Source of the DNA: Planctomycetaceae bacterium
GTDB taxonomy: Bacteria; Planctomycetota; Planctomycetia; Pirellulales; Pirellulaceae
Length of the DNA stretch: 8,628 nucleotides
NCBI GenBank assembly: GCA_007695205.1
Contig: REEF01000595.1
Coordinates: forward strand, 1 to 8,628
Direction: 5' to 3'
Shown: positions 5,832 through 8,628 of the stretch, in pieces
How the letters are laid out: each line of letters starts with the position of its first letter
How positions within the stretch are numbered: position 1 is the first letter of the stretch
Notes under the pieces: model-generated
Database searches by the model: none
What the model saw: only the letters and a program-made list of their open reading frames with translations
Told to the model about the DNA's origin: nothing
Program-made: the position numbers and the translations under genes

Positions 5832-6998
5832 ATGACCTCGATCGATCTTATTGCCGCAACCGCGTTCGGGCTGGAAGCCATTACGATTCGAGAATTACAG
5901 GCATTGGGCTACGAGGCCAAAGGCAGCCAGCCGGGCCACGTCGTGTTTCGCGGCGATCTGGGCGCGATCTGTCGAGCGAATCTGTGGTTGCGAACGGCCG
6001 ATCGTATCCTGATCCGCGTGGCCGAGTTTCCTGCGGAGGATTTCGACCAGTTGTTCGACCAGACCGGCCAGGTTCCCTGGGAGCAGTGGCTGCCGGTCGA
6101 TGCCGATTTTCCGGTGAACGGTCGCAGCATCCGCAGCCGCCTGTCGAGCGTCCCGGCGTGTCAGCGAAGTGTGAAAAAGGCCATCGTCCAGCGGCTATTG
6201 ACCGCCTATCGACGTGGCGGGTCGGCCGTTAAGTCCGGACGATTGAGCGAAACGGGCCCGCGCTACACCATCGAAGTGATCCTCCGCAATAACGTGGCGA
6301 CGCTGTGCATCGACACCACGGGGCCAAGCCTGCACAAACGGGGATATCGAACGCTGGCCGGTTCGGCGCCGCTGAAAGAGACGATGGCGGCAGCGCTGGT
6401 CATGTTAAGCTTCTGGAAGCCCGGGCGGCGGTTGATCGATCCCTTCTGTGGTAGTGGCACGATCGCCATCGAGGCGGCGTTGATCGGCCGCAATCTGGCG
6501 CCGGGCTTGAACCGGGGGTTTGCCGCCGATTCCTGGGCGCAGATCCCGGCCCGCTTGTGGGACGCCGCGCGTCAGGAAGCCCGCGACCTGGTGCAACCGG
6601 ACTTCCAGCCGGGGATCATCGGCACGGACATCGATCCGGCAGCGTTGCGACTGGCTCGATCCAATGCGGACCGAGCGGGTGTGGCGTCGCTGATCCATTT
6701 TCAGCAACAGCCCTTCGAGCAATTGGCCAGCCGCGACACGCACGGGATTCTGATCGCCAACCCACCGTACGGCGAGCGTTTGGGCGATGACGAAGAAACC
6801 GATCAATTGTATTCATCGATGAGCCGCGTGCTGGGCCGGTTGGACACGTGGTCCTGGTACATCCTGACGTCGTATCCCGACCTCGAAAAACGGCTGGGCC
6901 GGCTAGCCGATCGCCGCCGCAAGTTGTACAACGGCCGCATCGCCTGTACCTACTACCAATTCCACGGTCCTCAGATGCCTCGGAGGGAAACATCGTGA
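5832..6998 (+). CDS. rlmL: 23S rRNA (guanine-N2) methyltransferase, RlmL-type with THUMP domain
   Basis: A 388-residue SAM-dependent RNA methyltransferase matching the N-terminal half of E. coli RlmL, which makes m2G at 23S rRNA position 2445. The N-terminal segment is typical (ATAFGLEAITIRELQALGY, 9-27), and a THUMP RNA-binding domain spans about 45-160. A conserved LHKRGYR...APLKETMAAALV linker follows at 167-190. The methyltransferase fold shows motif I DPFCGSGT (203-210), an acidic GTDIDP (264-269) and the catalytic NPPYGERLGD (310-319). The RlmK domain fused in E. coli is absent, as in Bacillus-type stand-alone proteins. The ATG at 5832 begins the conserved segment; the open frame extends to 5751 but those residues are not family-like. 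The ribosome site is poor. The stop overlaps the next gene by four bases. The exact target nucleotide is inferred from homology. Confidence 0.9.
   Translation: MTSIDLIAATAFGLEAITIRELQALGYEAKGSQPGHVVFRGDLGAICRANLWLRTADRILIRVAEFPAEDFDQLFDQTGQVPWEQWLPVDADFPVNGRSIRSRLSSVPACQRSVKKAIVQRLLTAYRRGGSAVKSGRLSETGPRYTIEVILRNNVATLCIDTTGPSLHKRGYRTLAGSAPLKETMAAALVMLSFWKPGRRLIDPFCGSGTIAIEAALIGRNLAPGLNRGFAADSWAQIPARLWDAARQEARDLVQPDFQPGIIGTDIDPAALRLARSNADRAGVASLIHFQQQPFEQLASRDTHGILIANPPYGERLGDDEETDQLYSSMSRVLGRLDTWSWYILTSYPDLEKRLGRLADRRRKLYNGRIACTYYQFHGPQMPRRETS
6982..6986 (+). promoter_or_regulatory. Shine-Dalgarno site that fixes a GTG start
   Basis: GGAGG, eight bases before the GTG at 6995 and inside the last codons of rlmL. 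It decides in favour of this GTG over the in-frame ATG at 6848, which lies deep inside rlmL. Confidence 0.85.
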
Positions 6999-7777
6999 CT
7001 GACACGCGGGCTGTCTTCGCCGTCGCTGCGCACCCGGACGACATTGAATTCAACATGGCCGGGACGCTGGCGCTGCTGGTCCAAGCGGGTTTCGAACCGC
7101 ATATGATGAATCTGTCCCGCAGCAATCTGGACAGTAACGAGTTGAGCGAAGCGGAAATCACCCGCATCCGTTTCAACGAGGCCCAGCGTTCGGCTCAGGT
7201 GATCGGTGCCGTTTTGCATCCGCCGATCGCTGATGACCTGATGATCTTTTACGAGGATCGTCTCTTGCGAAAGATGACGGCGATCGTCCGCGAGATCCGG
7301 CCATCGATTGTGTTGTTGCCATCGCTGAACGATTACATGGAGGATCACACCAACACGGCGCGTCTGGTCATCACCGCCTGTTTCAGTAGGGCGATGAAGC
7401 ACTATCGCAGCGACCCGCCCTGCGAACCGACGGACCAGGACGTTTACCTGTACCACGCGCAGCCTCACCTGAACCGTGACGGAATGCGGACGCTGGTCCA
7501 GCCGGATTTGGTGGTCGACATCACCGACCAGATGGATACGAAGCTGAAGATGTTGGGCTGCCATGAAAGCCAGCGCCAGTGGTTGGACGAAACCCAGGGA
7601 CTGGACGATTATCTGGAGAGCATGCGGCAATCGGGCGCCGAGGTGGCTCGCATCAGCGGCCAATCCGGATGGCAGTACGCCGAAGGATTCCGCCAGCACA
7701 GCCACGTCGGCTTTTCCGCGTGCGACCGCAACCTGCTGGCCGAGGTGCTGGGCGCTCGCGTGCGTTCCCAATCATGA
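6995..7777 (+). CDS. PIG-L (LmbE-like) zinc deacetylase
   Basis: A 260-residue PIG-L family metal-dependent N-deacetylase, the family of MshB, BshB and the GlcNAc-PI deacetylase. The signature AAHPDDIE is at residues 11-18. By analogy with MshB, H13 and D16 bind zinc and D15 acts as base, at the same residue numbers. The third ligand is probably H118 in DYMEDHTNTARLV. There is no signal peptide or membrane segment, so it acts in the cytoplasm. GTG 6995 is chosen because GGAGG lies eight bases upstream and the conserved motif then falls at the usual distance. The start overlaps the rlmL stop as GTGA, implying coupled translation. The substrate is unknown: bacillithiol-type thiol synthesis or sugar deacetylation are possible, but no other pathway gene is nearby. 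Confidence 0.9.
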   Translation: MTDTRAVFAVAAHPDDIEFNMAGTLALLVQAGFEPHMMNLSRSNLDSNELSEAEITRIRFNEAQRSAQVIGAVLHPPIADDLMIFYEDRLLRKMTAIVREIRPSIVLLPSLNDYMEDHTNTARLVITACFSRAMKHYRSDPPCEPTDQDVYLYHAQPHLNRDGMRTLVQPDLVVDITDQMDTKLKMLGCHESQRQWLDETQGLDDYLESMRQSGAEVARISGQSGWQYAEGFRQHSHVGFSACDRNLLAEVLGARVRSQS

Positions 7778-7799
7778 GCCAAGCGGGCGCACTTTTTTT
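7760..7799 (+). terminator. candidate terminator overlapping the end of the PIG-L gene
   Basis: GTGCG (7760-7764) pairs with CGCAC (7788-7792). After a two-base bulge, CCC (7767-7769) pairs with GGG (7785-7787), leaving a 15-base loop that contains the stop codon. Seven T residues (7793-7799) follow directly. The bulge and long loop weaken it, but the U-tract and position fit the end of the rlmL/PIG-L transcript. Confidence 0.55.
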
Positions 7800-7871
7800 C
7801 AATCGAAGCAACCCAACCTGTCGCCTAAACTGTGTCGATCGGCCGTTCATGCCAGGTCTGGATTACTGGAG

Positions 7872-7941
7872 TTCCGCCGGGAATAACGTCATGCACGGGC
7901 TCGCCTGTGCGAGGCGCGACGCAGCCAGGGAGCGAAGAGCC
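7872..7941. repeat. compact structured element, possibly a dispersed genomic repeat
   Basis: The gap after the PIG-L gene holds nested inverted repeats: TTCC/GGAA (7872-7883), CTCGC/GCGAG closing a CTGT tetraloop (7900-7913), and an outer GGCTC/GAGCC pair (7898-7902 with 7937-7941). The GC-rich, self-complementary stretch between two genes resembles REP-type or similar dispersed elements. Only one copy is in the window, so repeat status is a guess. It lies just past the TPR stop codon and could shape that gene's 3' end. The first part of the gap (7800-7871) shows nothing recognisable. Confidence 0.35.
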
Positions 7942-7944
7942 TTC

Positions 7945-8628
7945 TCAAAGTGACAACTTGAGACATTCGCTCTGGAAGCGTAACTGCTGTCGCAACAGCC
8001 AGTCATCGTCGCGATGACCTCGTTGACAAAAAACAAAGCGACATTCCAGTTCGCTAAACAACTCATGGGCGACCAAGGATGCGGGCAAAGCACCGCGTTG
8101 CAAGTATCGAGTTGCCTCGTAGGTATCACCTCGGCGCCCCCAAAACCAGATCCATAAAGCTCGTACCGGCTCCATCAGTTCTGGCGCATGTTCCTCTTCC
8201 AAGAGTTTGGTGACCGCATCCCATTGATCGAGTCGAAGTAACGTTGCCGTGAGTGCGGTACGAAAGTACTTCCCCGACTGTTGAAATGGGCATTGGTCCA
8301 AGCCGCGTCGGAACAACTCCGCAGCATCGATCACTTGACCTCTGCAAACAAGGATCATTCCGCGCGTGTGCTCATCGATCCAATCATCCTGTGTGATCGG
8401 TTTTGGCAGATTCACTAGTGCCCAAGCCTGATCCAGTTCTCCTAGCTCAACCAAAACAGATGCAAGTCCGTTTCTTGCAAACCGATTCTCAGGATATTGC
8501 TCGCGAATAATCTGGTATGCATCGCGCGCCTCGTCGTAGCGGCCCATTGCTTTGAGCACTTCCGCCCGGCCGTTCTTCGCCACGACGGATTCCGGATGCG
8601 CAGCGCCGGCCTGCTCGTAGGCCTTCAA
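7945..8628 (-). CDS. tetratricopeptide repeat protein, C-terminal part (cut by window edge)
   Basis: The last 227 or so residues of a TPR protein. The frame is open to the edge, and its first visible codon is TTG within an apparent TPR helix (LKAYEQAGAAHPES), so the true start lies outside the window. Two repeats are clear, VVAKNGRAEVLKAMGRYDEARDAY (about 15-38) and RFARNGLASVLVELGELDQA (about 48-67). Further helical, less regular segments with TPR spacing reach about residue 185. The end is rich in Arg, Gln and Phe and carries Cys residues (CRFVFCQRGH). No catalytic motif, membrane segment or signal is seen in this part. TPR repeats bind other proteins, but the partner cannot be told. It is convergent with the PIG-L gene. 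Confidence 0.8.
   Translation of the reverse strand: MKAYEQAGAAHPESVVAKNGRAEVLKAMGRYDEARDAYQIIREQYPENRFARNGLASVLVELGELDQAWALVNLPKPITQDDWIDEHTRGMILVCRGQVIDAAELFRRGLDQCPFQQSGKYFRTALTATLLRLDQWDAVTKLLEEEHAPELMEPVRALWIWFWGRRGDTYEATRYLQRGALPASLVAHELFSELECRFVFCQRGHRDDDWLLRQQLRFQSECLKLSL

Noticed and set aside
6971..7771. 266-codon minus-strand frame opposite the PIG-L gene
   Set aside because: It matches the PIG-L gene almost end to end in antisense and has no family motif, while the plus strand has the HPDD zinc site and a strong ribosome site.
8626..8628. TTG as the true start of the TPR protein
   Set aside because: The codon is the last in the window and sits within a TPR-like helix. The frame very probably continues beyond the edge.

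Overview
This looks like the chromosome of a planctomycete, probably a Rhodopirellula/Pirellula-type member of the Pirellulales. The evidence is two adjacent full-length clpP genes behind trigger factor, a stand-alone THUMP methyltransferase, a PIG-L deacetylase, an FHA protein with an acidic tail, a moderately high and uneven GC content, and mostly single genes or pairs rather than long operons. The lineage is inferred from gene content and style, not from a marker gene.

Layout. Positions 34-58 hold a minus-strand terminator, followed by a small FHA-domain gene (78-542, minus). A 224-bp divergent gap (543-766) carries a perfect 9-bp inverted repeat and a good sigma-70-type promoter (677-704) that points into tRNA-Gly(GCC) at 767-839. 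Trigger factor (tig, 891-2417) and two clpP genes (2526-3158 and 3201-3800) follow on the same strand. The 3801-4018 gap lies between convergent genes and holds only short hairpins. On the minus strand, tmk (5095-5733) and holB (4019-5098) overlap by four bases. A 98-bp divergent gap with a GC-rich hairpin separates tmk from rlmL (5832-6998), which overlaps a PIG-L deacetylase gene (6995-7777) by four bases (GTGA). A candidate terminator overlaps the end of the PIG-L gene. A short gap with a compact structured element follows, then the C-terminal part of a TPR protein (7945 to the window edge, minus).

How the genes fit together. The tRNA-tig-clpP-clpP block combines a glycine tRNA, the ribosome-bound chaperone for nascent chains, and the proteolytic core of the Clp protease, so it is a protein birth-and-disposal cluster. 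The tmk-holB pair links dTTP supply to the replisome clamp loader. rlmL modifies 23S rRNA; its coupled PIG-L partner removes an acyl group from an unknown amino sugar or similar substrate.

Most of the window is housekeeping, and I see no phage, transposon, CRISPR array or defence system. The points most worth a second look are the divergence between the two ClpP subunits, the extended trigger factor with an eroded PPIase domain, the inverted repeat upstream of the tRNA/tig promoter, and the rlmL/PIG-L coupling.
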